From the NCBI RefSeq assembly GCF_014050225.1, contig NZ_JACFXV010000043.1, positions 496,001 through 560,000 on the forward strand: a DNA stretch of 64,000 nt. Reading direction: 5' to 3'. Below, in pieces: positions 32,185 to 41,711 of the stretch (position 1 is its first letter; every line of letters begins with the position of its first letter). The DNA is from Stappia albiluteola. Lineage in GTDB: Bacteria > Pseudomonadota > Alphaproteobacteria > Rhizobiales > Stappiaceae. The notes beneath the pieces were generated by a model, which made no database searches, was not told the origin of the DNA, and saw only the letters and a list, made by a program, of their open reading frames with translations. The translations under genes were made by a program, and so were the position numbers.

Positions 32185-32209
32185 TCCGGGGCGCCTCCGG
32201 TGCCCCGGA
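32185..32209 (+). promoter_or_regulatory. Hairpin between rpsR and rplI
   Basis: A perfect 8-bp GC stem (32185-32192 with 32202-32209) with a 9-nt loop lies in the 145-base gap between rpsR and rplI. No T tract follows. It may modulate readthrough into rplI. Confidence 0.4.
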
Positions 32210-32312
32210 ACTGTCCGAAATCCTCGGGCATCCCGGCTGGGGCTGCGGGACCGTTCCACGAGCCCCTAACCGCGTTCGAAGCGCGGGACAGACGGTACAG
32301 GAGTTAACTCCA

Positions 32313-32882
32313 ATGGAAATCATTCTTCTCGAACGCGTCGCCAAGCTTGGTCAGATGGGCGACGTCGTGCGCGTGCGCGATGGCTTCGCGCGCAATTTCC
32401 TGCTCCCGCAGGGCAAGGCGCTCCGTGCCAACAAGGGCAACCTGGCCCGCTTCGAAGCCGAGCGCGCGCAGCTCGAAGCCCGCAACCTCGAGCGCAAGCA
32501 GGAAGCGGAAGCCGTCGCGGCGAAGCTCGACGGCCAGGCCTTCGTGGTGATCCGTTCCGCCGGTGAAACCGGTCAGCTCTACGGTTCCGTCGCCACCCGC
32601 GACATCGCCGAAGTGCTCGACCAGGGCGGCTTCACCATCGAGCGTTCCCAGGTCAGCCTCAACCGTCCGATCAAGACGATCGGCCTGCACAAGGTCGAGA
32701 TCTCCCTTCATCCGGAGGTTCAGGTATCCGTCAACGTCAACGTCGCTCGTTCGTCCGATGAAGCCGAGCGTCAGGCGCGCGGTGAGGACCTGACCCAGGC
32801 CGACGTCAACCTCTTCGAATTCGAGGAAGTTGAGGGCGAGGAAGGCGAAGAGGCGGAAGCCGCTGAGGGCGAACAGGATTAA
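32313..32882 (+). CDS. rplI: 50S ribosomal protein L9
   Basis: This 189-residue protein binds 23S rRNA near the L1 stalk. The N-terminal domain ([32 protein letters not shown]), the long connecting helix and the C-terminal domain ([29 protein letters not shown]) are all present. A Glu-rich tail ends the protein, giving a length above the usual 150, as in other Rhizobiales. A TTCG-loop terminator follows. Confidence 0.97.
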   Translation: MEIILLERVAKLGQMGDVVRVRDGFARNFLLPQGKALRANKGNLARFEAERAQLEARNLERKQEAEAVAAKLDGQAFVVIRSAGETGQLYGSVATRDIAEVLDQGGFTIERSQVSLNRPIKTIGLHKVEISLHPEVQVSVNVNVARSSDEAERQARGEDLTQADVNLFEFEEVEGEEGEEAEAAEGEQD

Positions 32883-32923
32883 TCCGGTTTAAGTACCGGG
32901 AATCCCTGATGTCGAAATTCGGG

Positions 32924-32948
32924 ACGGCGCCTTCGGGCGCCGTTTTTT
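32924..32948 (+). terminator. Intrinsic terminator after rplI
   Basis: A perfect 8-bp stem (32924-32931 with 32936-32943) closes a TTCG tetraloop, the most stable loop type, followed by six T. Confidence 0.93.
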
Positions 32949-33123
32949 GTTGGGAATTTCCCTGTGGATTCAAGCGCCGTTGCCGGCGTGCACACGTCAA
33001 CTGCATTGCTGGTTTATCCCCGATGATCTCAATGCGCCAAAGAGTGTCGGGAAACTCCCTGAATCGACTTTTCCTCCTTCCTTTCGCAGGGTAACGAAGA
33101 GTGGGGTAGATGCGAGGGGCGAG

Positions 33124-34608
33124 ATGAAGGGTCAGCTTCAGCAGATGGAGGCCGCGCAGCAATTGATGCGCGTGGCGCCGCACAACGCGGAAGCCGAACG
33201 CCAGCTTCTCGGCGCGATACTGGTCAACAACGAGACGTTTTACCGCGTTTCCGACTTCCTCGAACCCCTGCACTTCTTCATCGAGCCGCACCGCGACATT
33301 TATGAAAAAGTCAGCCAGCTCATCCGCGCGGGCAAGGTGGCGTCTCCCATCACGCTGAAGACCTTCTTCGGCGCGGACGCGAAAATCGCGGACCTCAGCC
33401 CCGCGCAATATCTGCTTCGCCTCGCCGCCGACGCCACGTCCATCATCAATGCCGAGGATTACGGCCAGGCGATCTACGACCTGGCGATCCGCCGCAACCT
33501 GATCCGCATCGGCGAGGATATGGTGAATATCGCCTTCGATGCGCCGATCGACATGCCACCGGGCCAACAGATCGACGACGCCGAACGCCGCCTCTTCGAA
33601 CTGGCGGAAAAAGGACGCGCCGAGGCCGGCTTCCTGAGTTTCGGGGATGCGCTGACCGATACGATCGCGATGGCTGCCGCCGCCTACCAGCGCGAAGGCA
33701 AGCTCTCCGGCATTTCGACCGGAATGCGCGATCTCGACGAGAAGATGGGCGGCCTGCAGTCGTCGGATCTGATCGTGCTGGCCGGCCGTCCGGGCATGGG
33801 CAAGACCTCGCTTGCCACCAATATCGCTTACAACGTAGCCGAGGCCTATGAGGCGGAGGAGCAGGCCGACGGCACCCTGAAGACCGTGAACGGCGGCATC
33901 GTCGGCTTCTTCTCGCTGGAAATGTCGGCGGAACAGCTGGCCACCCGTATCATTTCCGAGCAGACGGAAATCCCCTCCTCGAAGATCCGCCGCGGCGATA
34001 TCAACGAGGCGGAATTCGAAATGCTGGTGGCCGCATCGCAGAACATGCAGATCGTGCCGCTTTACGTCGACCAGACCGGCGGTATTTCGATAGCCCAGCT
34101 CGTGGCGCGCGCGCGGCGCCTCAAGCGCCAACGCGGCCTCGACCTGCTCATCATCGACTATATCCAGCTCATTTCCGGTTCCTCGAAGAACCAGGGCAAC
34201 CGCGTCCAGGAAATCACCGAAATCACGACCGGGTTGAAGGCGCTCGCCAAGGAACTGAACGTCCCGATCATCGCACTGTCCCAGCTCTCCCGCCAGGTCG
34301 AGAGCCGCGACGACAAGCGCCCCATCCTGTCGGATCTGCGCGAATCCGGGTCCATCGAGCAGGATGCCGACGTCGTGATCTTCGTCTATCGCGAGGAGTA
34401 CTATCTCGGAAAATCGATCCCGGAAGAAGGGACCGAAGAGTTTTTCAAATGGCAGGACAAGCTCGACCGCGTGAAGAACCGGGCCGAAGTGATCATCGCC
34501 AAGCAGCGCCACGGACCCACGGGCACGGTCGATCTCCACTTCCAGGGCGAATTCACCCGATTCTCGGATCTAGCCGAAAGCGAGCGCTTCCCGGAGCCGC
34601 GCGACTAG
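33124..34608 (+). CDS. dnaB: Replicative DNA helicase
   Basis: This 494-residue hexameric helicase unwinds DNA at the replication fork. The N-terminal domain starts RVAPHNAEAERQLLGAILVNNE, and the RecA-like motor has the Walker A motif AGRPGMGKTSLA, the FFSLEMSAEQLATR stretch, the Walker B LLIIDYIQLI and SQLSRQVESRDDKRPILSDLRESGSIEQDAD. The start at 33124 gives the usual N-terminus; the frame is open further upstream but runs into the terminator region. No intein is present. Confidence 0.96.
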   Translation: MKGQLQQMEAAQQLMRVAPHNAEAERQLLGAILVNNETFYRVSDFLEPLHFFIEPHRDIYEKVSQLIRAGKVASPITLKTFFGADAKIADLSPAQYLLRLAADATSIINAEDYGQAIYDLAIRRNLIRIGEDMVNIAFDAPIDMPPGQQIDDAERRLFELAEKGRAEAGFLSFGDALTDTIAMAAAAYQREGKLSGISTGMRDLDEKMGGLQSSDLIVLAGRPGMGKTSLATNIAYNVAEAYEAEEQADGTLKTVNGGIVGFFSLEMSAEQLATRIISEQTEIPSSKIRRGDINEAEFEMLVAASQNMQIVPLYVDQTGGISIAQLVARARRLKRQRGLDLLIIDYIQLISGSSKNQGNRVQEITEITTGLKALAKELNVPIIALSQLSRQVESRDDKRPILSDLRESGSIEQDADVVIFVYREEYYLGKSIPEEGTEEFFKWQDKLDRVKNRAEVIIAKQRHGPTGTVDLHFQGEFTRFSDLAESERFPEPRD

Positions 34609-34742
34609 GGCCCCGCCCCTGGGACGATTGGCGTCCCTCTTGGAAAAGGCGCGTTCCGGGACATATTTTCGCCCTTTCCGCTTCGACATAAGTGGCTCGT
34701 CACCCAAAATGGGGTGTCACGAATCGGGCAGAGGCGAAAGCG

Positions 34743-35894
34743 ATGGTCTCAACCCCAGCGCGGCAGGACGATGGTTCCCTGCGCAGCGGGCGGATCACAA
34801 TCGATCTCGATGCGATCGCCGATAACTGGCGAACGCTTTCCGCGAAACTGAAAACGGGCGCCGAATGCGCTGCCGTCGTCAAGGCGGATGCCTACGGACT
34901 CGGCATCGCCGAGGTCGCCGTTGCGCTTCATGCCGCCGGCGCCCGCACCTTCTTCGTTGCGACGCCCGAGGAGGGGTTGGCCCTGCGCGCCCTGCTTTCG
35001 GACGCTGTCATCTATATTCTGAACGGCCTCTATCCCAACGCGGCAGCCGACTACGCGGCGGCGAACCTCCGGCCGGTGATAGGCTCGACGAGCGAAGCCG
35101 CCGTTTGGTCGGATTTCATCAGATCGGCCGGGATAGCCTCACCCGCCGCGCTTCACGTCGACACAGGCATGAACAGGCTCGGCCTGACGATCGATGAAGC
35201 CCGCAGCCTGTCGCAAGACGATCGGAGCGGCTTCGCGCCCGTGCTAGTGATCTCGCATCTCGCTTGTGCGGACACGCCTTCCCATCCGATGAATGCCGAA
35301 CAGCTCGTCCGTTTCCGCACCCTGAAGAAGCTCTTTCCCGGTTCGGCCATGTCGTTCGCCAATTCGGCCGGCATTCTGCTTGGCCAGGACTATCATTTCG
35401 ATCTCGCCCGCCCGGGGATCGCTCTTTATGGCGCGCGGGCGAGTACGTCCGGCGAGACCCCGCTGCGCCCGGTAGCCAAGGTCGAAGCCCGCCTCCTGAT
35501 GACACGACATGTCCGCAAGGGCGAAACCGTCGGCTACGGTGCCAGCTACACCGCGGAGCGTGACATGCGGATCGGCCTTGTGGCCGTCGGATATGCCGAT
35601 GGATTGCTGCGTCTTGCCGGCGCAACCGACGACAGGCCGGGCGCCTTCATGTCGATCGGCGGGCGCAAGGTTCCCATTCTCGGCCGCGTTACCATGGACC
35701 AGACCATGATCTCGCTGGAGTCCATAGCCGAGGATGAAGCCGCGCCGGGCCGCATGGTGGAAGTTTTCGGTCCCGATATTGCCGTTGACGACGTTGCAGC
35801 AAGCGCCGAAACGATCGGTTACGAACTCCTGACCCGCCTTGGCCAACGCCTCGAGCGCCGCTATATCGGTGGCCGTCATGGATTGGGTGATTGA
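34743..35894 (+). CDS. alr: Alanine racemase
   Basis: This 383-residue PLP enzyme interconverts L- and D-alanine for peptidoglycan. The PLP lysine is in AAVVKADAYGLG, and LHVDTGMNRLGL, SFANSAGILLGQDYHFDLARPGIALYG, VGYGASYTAERDMRIGLVAVGYADGLLR and VPILGRVTMDQTMISL follow. A GTG at 34692 would add 17 residues; 34743 matches the family better. Its stop overlaps the radA start by one base. Confidence 0.94.
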   Translation: MVSTPARQDDGSLRSGRITIDLDAIADNWRTLSAKLKTGAECAAVVKADAYGLGIAEVAVALHAAGARTFFVATPEEGLALRALLSDAVIYILNGLYPNAAADYAAANLRPVIGSTSEAAVWSDFIRSAGIASPAALHVDTGMNRLGLTIDEARSLSQDDRSGFAPVLVISHLACADTPSHPMNAEQLVRFRTLKKLFPGSAMSFANSAGILLGQDYHFDLARPGIALYGARASTSGETPLRPVAKVEARLLMTRHVRKGETVGYGASYTAERDMRIGLVAVGYADGLLRLAGATDDRPGAFMSIGGRKVPILGRVTMDQTMISLESIAEDEAAPGRMVEVFGPDIAVDDVAASAETIGYELLTRLGQRLERRYIGGRHGLGD

Positions 35895-37294
35895 TGGCCA
35901 AGAGGACCTCCTCCTTCGTCTGCCAGGCCTGCGGCGCGGCAACAGGCAAATGGGCCGGCCGTTGCGAGAGCTGCGGCGAATGGAACACCATCGTTGAAGA
36001 GCAGACCGGCGGTGTGGGGGCTGCGCCCGGGCAGGCGCAGGCGCGCAAGGGGCGGGTTGTCCCCCTCGTCGGACTTTCCGGGGAGATGAAAGAAGCGCCC
36101 CGCATCGTCAGCAAGGTCGCCGAACTCGACCGCGTGACGGGCGGTGGTTTCGTTCGCGGGTCCGCCCTTCTCGTCGGCGGCGACCCGGGCATCGGCAAGT
36201 CCACGCTGCTCATCCAGGCGGCCGCCCAGATTGCCCGGCTTGGCCACAAGGCCGTCTACATTTCCGGCGAGGAGGCCGTCGACCAGGTCCGGCTGCGCGC
36301 CGAAAGGCTCGGGCTCACCGATGCCGATGTCGGCCTTGCGGCGGAAACCTCCGTCGAGGATATCCTGGCAACGCTGAAGGCCGGTCCACCACCGGCTCTC
36401 GTCATCATCGACTCCATCCAGACGCTCTGGACCGAGCTTGCCGATTCTCCGCCCGGCACCGTGACGCAGGTGCGCGCGTCCTCGCAGGCCCTGGTGCGCT
36501 ATGCCAAGCAGAGCGGCGCAACGGTGATCATGGTCGGCCATGTCACCAAGGACGGCCAGATCGCCGGCCCGCGCGTGGTGGAGCACATGGTCGATGCCGT
36601 GCTTTATTTCGAGGGCGACGGCGCCCACCAGTACCGCATCCTGCGATCCGTCAAGAACCGCTTCGGGGCAACCGACGAAATCGGCGTCTTCGAGATGACC
36701 GACAACGGCCTGAAACAGGTTACCAATCCGTCGGCCCTGTTCCTCGGCGACCGCAGCGGCTCGGCGCCCGGCGCATCCGTGTTCGCCGGCCTGGAAGGCA
36801 CAAGGCCGCTGCTGATCGAAATCCAGGCCCTTGTCGCCCCCTCCCCGCTTGGCACCCCTCGTCGGGCGGTCATCGGCTGGGACAGCGCCCGACTTTCCAT
36901 GATCCTCGCCGTGCTGGAAGCGCGTTGCGGCGTGCGTTTTGCCCAGCATGACGTCTATCTCAACGTCGCGGGCGGCCTCCGGGTCAACGAGCCGGGTGCC
37001 GATCTCGCCGTGGCCGCCGCCTTGATATCGAGCCTCAGCGGGGTTGCCCTTCCACCCGATAGCGTCTATTTCGGCGAAGTCAGCCTTTCAGGGGCAATCC
37101 GTCCCGTTTCACAGGCGCAGGCCCGGCTGAAGGAAGCGCAGAAACTCGGGTTTTCCACGGCGCTTGCGCCACAGGCAAACCTGAAGGACGGTAACAGGGA
37201 AATCGCATCCGCGGTGGGGCTGAGCGAGCTGAGCGAACTCGTCGCCCGCATTGCATCCGGCGCCGGCAAGGACGGGTCAGGCAAGGCGGCATAA
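35894..37294 (+). CDS. radA: DNA repair protein RadA
   Basis: This 466-residue RecA-related ATPase aids branch migration in recombination. It has the four-cysteine zinc finger FVCQACGAATGKWAGRCESCGEWN, Walker A GGDPGIGKSTLL, the RadA-specific KNRFG motif and the C-terminal Lon-like domain with LNVAGGLRVNEPGADLAVAAALISS and VYFGEVSLSGAIRPV. TGATG overlap with alr implies translational coupling. Confidence 0.96.
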   Translation: MAKRTSSFVCQACGAATGKWAGRCESCGEWNTIVEEQTGGVGAAPGQAQARKGRVVPLVGLSGEMKEAPRIVSKVAELDRVTGGGFVRGSALLVGGDPGIGKSTLLIQAAAQIARLGHKAVYISGEEAVDQVRLRAERLGLTDADVGLAAETSVEDILATLKAGPPPALVIIDSIQTLWTELADSPPGTVTQVRASSQALVRYAKQSGATVIMVGHVTKDGQIAGPRVVEHMVDAVLYFEGDGAHQYRILRSVKNRFGATDEIGVFEMTDNGLKQVTNPSALFLGDRSGSAPGASVFAGLEGTRPLLIEIQALVAPSPLGTPRRAVIGWDSARLSMILAVLEARCGVRFAQHDVYLNVAGGLRVNEPGADLAVAAALISSLSGVALPPDSVYFGEVSLSGAIRPVSQAQARLKEAQKLGFSTALAPQANLKDGNREIASAVGLSELSELVARIASGAGKDGSGKAA

Positions 37295-37376
37295 GGAAGA
37301 CTTCCGCGAAAGGTCCACGCGGAATTTTGGACCGAAGGACGCCCTTTCAGGCGACGGCCAGGGACTTAAGCGAGCA

Positions 37377-38000
37377 ATGCCAATAACGCTTCTCGACGGA
37401 ATCCTTCTCGTCATCATGCTGCTGTCGGCAGTGCTCGCCATGATCCGCGGCTTCGTTCGCGAAGTCCTGTCCATTGCCTCGTGGGTCGCAGCCGCCGTGG
37501 CCGCATATCTTCTGTACGGGAGCGTGCTTCCCTTCGTGAAGCAATATGTCGCACAGGAATATGTGGCACTTGGCGTTGCCGTGGCGGGAGTTTTTCTGGT
37601 CACGCTGATAGTGGTGAGCTATATCACCATGCGCATCTCGGACTTCGTTCTGGACAGCCGGATCGGCGCGCTCGATCGCACGCTCGGTTTCGTGTTCGGA
37701 GCGCTGCGGGGATTGCTGCTGGTGGTCGTCGCCATGCTCTTCTTCAACTGGTTCGTCCCCGAAGAACAGCAACCTCAGTGGATCGTCAGCGCGAAGTCGA
37801 AAGGCATCATCGATACGATCGGCAACCGCCTCGTGGCGGCTCTGCCGGAGGATCCGGAAAAGACGATCCTGGAAAGCATCAAGAACCGTGCCCGCAAACC
37901 GTCCGGCGACACGACCCAGGCGCCCGCTGAAGAGCCGGACTATTCGGCATCGGAGCGCCAGGGCCTCGACCAGTTGACGAATTCGGGTGGCAGCAACTGA
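37377..38000 (+). CDS. cvpA: CvpA family membrane protein
   Basis: This 207-residue inner-membrane protein has about four helices (ITLLDGILLVIMLLSAVLAMIRGF, WVAAAVAAYLLYG, LGVAVAGVFLVTLIVVSY, GALRGLLLVVVAMLFF) and the CvpA motif RGFVREVLSIASW. A polar C-terminal tail of about 70 residues follows. CvpA is needed for colicin V production in E. coli and for envelope robustness elsewhere. It sits between radA and purF as in most Rhizobiales. Confidence 0.9.
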   Translation: MPITLLDGILLVIMLLSAVLAMIRGFVREVLSIASWVAAAVAAYLLYGSVLPFVKQYVAQEYVALGVAVAGVFLVTLIVVSYITMRISDFVLDSRIGALDRTLGFVFGALRGLLLVVVAMLFFNWFVPEEQQPQWIVSAKSKGIIDTIGNRLVAALPEDPEKTILESIKNRARKPSGDTTQAPAEEPDYSASERQGLDQLTNSGGSN

Positions 38001-38022
38001 TCTCTATGACACGAGAGGCGCC

Positions 38023-39495
38023 ATGTCTGACGACATGCTGACGACCAATCCCTTTGAAGACGGCGACCACCTCCGCGAGGAGTGCGGCGTCTTCGGCATA
38101 TTCGGCCATTCGGATGCCGCAGCCCTTGTAACGCTTGGATTGCATGCCCTCCAGCATCGCGGCCAGGAAGCGGCAGGAATTGTCACGTTCGACGGCAAGC
38201 AGTTCCACAGCGAACGGCACATGGGCCTCGTCGGCGACAATTTCACCAAGCAGGCCGTCATGAACCGCCTGCAGGGCGACCGTGGCATCGGCCATACCCG
38301 ATACTCGACCACCGGCGCTTCGGCTCTACGCAACGTGCAGCCGCTCTACGCGGATTTCGCGGGCGGCGGCTTCGCCATGGCGCATAACGGCAATCTCACC
38401 AACGCCCTGACCCTGCAGAAAGACCTGCAGAGGCGCGGTTCGATCTTCCAGTCCACTTCCGACAGCGAAACGATCCTTCACCTGATCGCCATGAGCAGCC
38501 AGAAGCATCTGGTCGACAAGCTGATCGACGCGCTTACCCAACTTGAGGGCGCCTACGCCCTTGTGGGCCTTTCGGAGAAAAAACTGATCGGCGCCCGCGA
38601 TCCCCTGGGCGTTCGCCCGCTCGTCCTCGGCGACCTGCATGGCGCATACGTACTGGCGTCCGAAACCTGCGCACTCGACATTATCGGCGCGCGCTTCGTG
38701 CGCGATATCGAGCCGGGCGAGATGGTCATCATCTCCAATGAGGGGCTTGAAAGCCTGCATCCGTTCGAAAAGCGCAATCATCCACGCTTTTGCATCTTCG
38801 AATACGTCTACTTCGCGCGCCCCGATTCCAGCGTGAACAGCGTGAACGTCTACGGCGTGCGCAAGCGTATCGGCGAGGAACTGGCCCGCGAGGCCCCGGC
38901 TGACGCCGATCTCGTGGTGCCCGTGCCCGATTCCGGCACGCCGGCCGCCATCGGCTTCGCGCAGGCCGCGAACCTCCCCTTCGAACTCGGCATCATCCGC
39001 AACCACTATGTGGGCCGCACCTTCATTGCGCCGACCGATTCCATTCGCCATATGGGCGTGAAGCTGAAGCACAACGCCAACCGCGCCATGCTGGACGGCA
39101 AGCGCGTGGTTCTGGTCGACGACTCGATCGTGCGCGGTACGACCTCGCTGAAGATCGTGCAGATGGTCCGCGAGGCCGGAGCGCGTGAGGTGCATATGCG
39201 CATCGCAAGCCCCCCAACCACGAATTCCTGCTTCTACGGTGTCGATACGCCGGAGAAGACAAAGCTCCTTGCCTCGCGCATGTCGATCGAGGAGATGGCG
39301 AATTACATCAAGGTGGACAGCCTCGCCTTCCTGTCGATCGATGGTCTCTATCGGGCGGTCGGCCAATACGGCCGCGACAATGAGCACCCGCAATTCTGCG
39401 ACGCGTGTTTCACCGGCGATTATCCGACGAGCCTTACCGATCACGATCAGCCGACCGAGATCATGAAGGCAACCCGACTGGCGGAGGCCGGATAA
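38023..39495 (+). CDS. purF: Amidophosphoribosyltransferase
   Basis: This 490-residue enzyme makes phosphoribosylamine, the first step of purine synthesis. A 20-residue propeptide precedes the N-terminal nucleophile Cys21 (EECGVFGIFGH). The glutaminase half has GHTRYSTTG and MAHNGNLTN. The PRPP-binding loop reads VVLVDDSIVRGTTS. MRIASPPTTNSCFYGVDTPEK supplies cysteines near the C-terminus. It overlaps the next gene by one base. Confidence 0.97.
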   Translation: MSDDMLTTNPFEDGDHLREECGVFGIFGHSDAAALVTLGLHALQHRGQEAAGIVTFDGKQFHSERHMGLVGDNFTKQAVMNRLQGDRGIGHTRYSTTGASALRNVQPLYADFAGGGFAMAHNGNLTNALTLQKDLQRRGSIFQSTSDSETILHLIAMSSQKHLVDKLIDALTQLEGAYALVGLSEKKLIGARDPLGVRPLVLGDLHGAYVLASETCALDIIGARFVRDIEPGEMVIISNEGLESLHPFEKRNHPRFCIFEYVYFARPDSSVNSVNVYGVRKRIGEELAREAPADADLVVPVPDSGTPAAIGFAQAANLPFELGIIRNHYVGRTFIAPTDSIRHMGVKLKHNANRAMLDGKRVVLVDDSIVRGTTSLKIVQMVREAGAREVHMRIASPPTTNSCFYGVDTPEKTKLLASRMSIEEMANYIKVDSLAFLSIDGLYRAVGQYGRDNEHPQFCDACFTGDYPTSLTDHDQPTEIMKATRLAEAG

Positions 39496-40223
39496 TGAAT
39501 GCTCACAAGCCCTTCGAAGGGCGAATTGCCGTCGTGACCGGCGCGTCGCGCGGCATCGGCTACCAGATCGCCAAATCCCTCGGGACAAAGGGGGCGCATG
39601 TCGTCGCGATCGCCCGCACGGTCGGTGCCCTTGAGGAACTGGACGACGAAATTCAGGCCGCCGGCGGCTCGACGACGCTCGTGCCCGTGGACTTGAAGGA
39701 CTTCGATGCCATCGACCGTCTTGGCGCTGCCATATACGAGCGCTGGAAGAAGCTCGATTTCCTGATCGGCAATGCCGGCATTCTCGGCGTGCTTTCGCCG
39801 GTCGGCCACATCTCGCCCAAGGTGTTTGAGGAAACGCTTGCGGTAAACGTGACCGCCAACTGGCGCCTGATCCGTTCGCTCGACCCGCTGCTTCGTCAGT
39901 CAGATACTGCCCGCGCCGTTTTCCTGACGGCGGCGGAAGCGCATAGCTGCAAGCCCTATTGGAGCCTGCAGGCGACCACCAAGGCCGCACTCGAGGCGCT
40001 GGTAAAGACCTATGCGGCGGAAACCCGCAATATGGGCGTCCGCGCCAACCTCTTCGATCCCGGCCCCGTGCGAACCGCGCTTCGCGCCAAGGCGATGCCC
40101 GGCGAAGATCCCGCACGCCTGCCAGCCCCAGAGGAGGTCGTGCCCGCCGTGCTCGACCTGCTTTCGCCCGACCTGACCGCAACGGGCGAGACTTACAGCT
40201 ACTCCAGCCGCAAGGCGGCGTAA
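39495..40223 (+). CDS. SDR-family oxidoreductase lacking the catalytic Tyr
   Basis: This 242-residue short-chain dehydrogenase has the coenzyme motif TGASRGIGYQ (15-24) and NAGILG. The usual Ser and YxxxK site is changed. The segment after the fifth strand reads FLTAAEAHSCKPYWSLQATTKAAL, putting Gln159 four residues before Lys163 where Tyr is expected, and no Ser at the catalytic position. It may be an inactive or repurposed SDR; Tyr155 or His150 nearby could compensate. Its start overlaps the purF stop (TAATG), so it is translated with purF. Substrate unknown. Confidence 0.85.
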   Translation: MNAHKPFEGRIAVVTGASRGIGYQIAKSLGTKGAHVVAIARTVGALEELDDEIQAAGGSTTLVPVDLKDFDAIDRLGAAIYERWKKLDFLIGNAGILGVLSPVGHISPKVFEETLAVNVTANWRLIRSLDPLLRQSDTARAVFLTAAEAHSCKPYWSLQATTKAALEALVKTYAAETRNMGVRANLFDPGPVRTALRAKAMPGEDPARLPAPEEVVPAVLDLLSPDLTATGETYSYSSRKAA

Positions 40224-40233
40224 TGAAAACAAG

Positions 40234-40262
40234 AAAGGCCGGGCAATGACCCGGCCTTTTTT
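40234..40262. terminator. Bidirectional intrinsic terminator between the SDR gene and der
   Basis: A perfect 10-bp stem (40234-40243 with 40250-40259) with a 6-nt loop ends in a T run, with A residues on the left side. The two flanking genes are convergent. Confidence 0.92.
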
Positions 40263-40281
40263 CGATTGAGCCGTTCAGCCC

Positions 40282-41682
40282 TTATCGATCCTTGCTGTGA
40301 TAGGGGTTGTCGCCCTTGCGATAGCTGAGCCGTATCGGCGTTCCCGCCATGTCGAAACTGTCACGCAGGCCGTTGACCAGATACCGCGTATAGCTTTCCG
40401 GCAGATTCTCGGGCCGTGAACAGAAGACGATGAAATGCGGCGGCCGGGTCTTCGGCTGCGTGATGTAGCGCAGGCGGATTCGACGGCCGGAAACCGCGGG
40501 CGGCGGGTGGTGGATCAATACGCCGTCGAGCCAGCGATTGAGCCTCGACGTCGAAATGCGGCGGTTCCAGGTCTCATAGGCTTTGAACGCGGCATCCAGC
40601 AGCCGGTCGATGCCCTGCCCGTGCAAGCCGGACAGCGTGACGATCTGGACGCCCCGGATCTGGTTCAGATAGCGCTCATGCGCATCCTTGAACAGCTGCG
40701 CCGCGGCGTCGCGATCTTCAACCAGATCCCACTTGTTGATCGCAATGACGATGGCACGGCCTTCCCGCGCAACAAGATCGATGATCTGCAGGTCCTGCTT
40801 CTCGAACGGAATCAGCGCGTCGAGCGTGACGATGACCACTTCGGCGAAGCGAATGGCCCGCAGCGCGTCGGCGACCGAAAGCTTCTCCAGCTTTTCCTGT
40901 ACCCGCGCCTTGCGGCGAATGCCGGCCGTATCGAAGATCTTGAGATGCCGGTCGCGCCATTCCCACTCGACGGAAATCGAGTCCCGTGTGATACCGGCCT
41001 CGGGTCCGGTAAGCAGACGCTCCTCGCCCAGGATCTTGTTGATCAGGGTGGATTTGCCGGCGTTCGGCCGCCCGACGATGGCCACCCGAAGCGGCCGTTC
41101 CTTCGTGCCGGCCGGTTCTTCCGCCGCGTCGTCCTCGACATCCACGTCGGTGACGGCCACGTCGCGCTGCTCTTCGGCTTCCTTCACTTCGTCGACATAG
41201 GGAAGCAGGGCTTCATAGAGCGAGGCCATGCCCTCGCCATGCTCCGCCGAGAGCGCGACGGGCTCGCCGAACCCCAGGCCGAATGCTTCGTAGAGCCCCG
41301 CCTCGCCCGCCTTGCCTTCCGCCTTGTTGGCGACAAGGATGATGGGTGTCGGGCTCTTGCGCAGCAGGTCCGCGAAATGCTCGTCCGTGGGAACGATGCC
41401 GGCTCGCGCGTCGACGACGAAGAGCACGACGTCGGCCGCCGCGATCGCCTCCTCGGTCTGGGCGCGCATGCGCCCTTCCAGCGAATGGGCTTCCGCCTGC
41501 TCCAGACCGGCCGTATCCACGATGGTGAAACGCAGGTCGCCAAGTCGCGCTTCGCCCGCGCGACGGTCGCGGGTCACACCTGGCGTATCGTCGACAAGCG
41601 CGAGGCGCTTGCCGACCAGTCGATTGAACAGAGTCGATTTCCCGACATTCGGTCGGCCGACGATTGCTACCGTGGCGGGCAC
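40282..41682 (-). CDS. der: Ribosome biogenesis GTPase Der
   Basis: This 466-residue protein has two tandem GTPase domains, the mark of Der/EngA, needed for 50S assembly. The first has [24 protein letters not shown] and NKAE; the second has [24 protein letters not shown] and NKWD. The KH-like C-terminal domain follows. An acidic linker ([20 protein letters not shown]) joins the GTPase domains. It follows the bamB-like gene on the same strand by 29 bases. Confidence 0.96.
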   Translation of the reverse strand: MPATVAIVGRPNVGKSTLFNRLVGKRLALVDDTPGVTRDRRAGEARLGDLRFTIVDTAGLEQAEAHSLEGRMRAQTEEAIAAADVVLFVVDARAGIVPTDEHFADLLRKSPTPIILVANKAEGKAGEAGLYEAFGLGFGEPVALSAEHGEGMASLYEALLPYVDEVKEAEEQRDVAVTDVDVEDDAAEEPAGTKERPLRVAIVGRPNAGKSTLINKILGEERLLTGPEAGITRDSISVEWEWRDRHLKIFDTAGIRRKARVQEKLEKLSVADALRAIRFAEVVIVTLDALIPFEKQDLQIIDLVAREGRAIVIAINKWDLVEDRDAAAQLFKDAHERYLNQIRGVQIVTLSGLHGQGIDRLLDAAFKAYETWNRRISTSRLNRWLDGVLIHHPPPAVSGRRIRLRYITQPKTRPPHFIVFCSRPENLPESYTRYLVNGLRDSFDMAGTPIRLSYRKGDNPYHSKDR

Positions 41683-41711
41683 GCTGGGAACTCCTGGGCG
41701 CTTGACGCGTC

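Noticed and set aside
32806-34539. A 577-codon minus-strand frame
   Set aside because: It is antisense to dnaB and crosses the rplI terminator.
38326-40182. A 618-codon minus-strand frame
   Set aside because: It is antisense to purF and the SDR gene, both secure; composition is the Arg/Ala-rich pattern of shadow frames.
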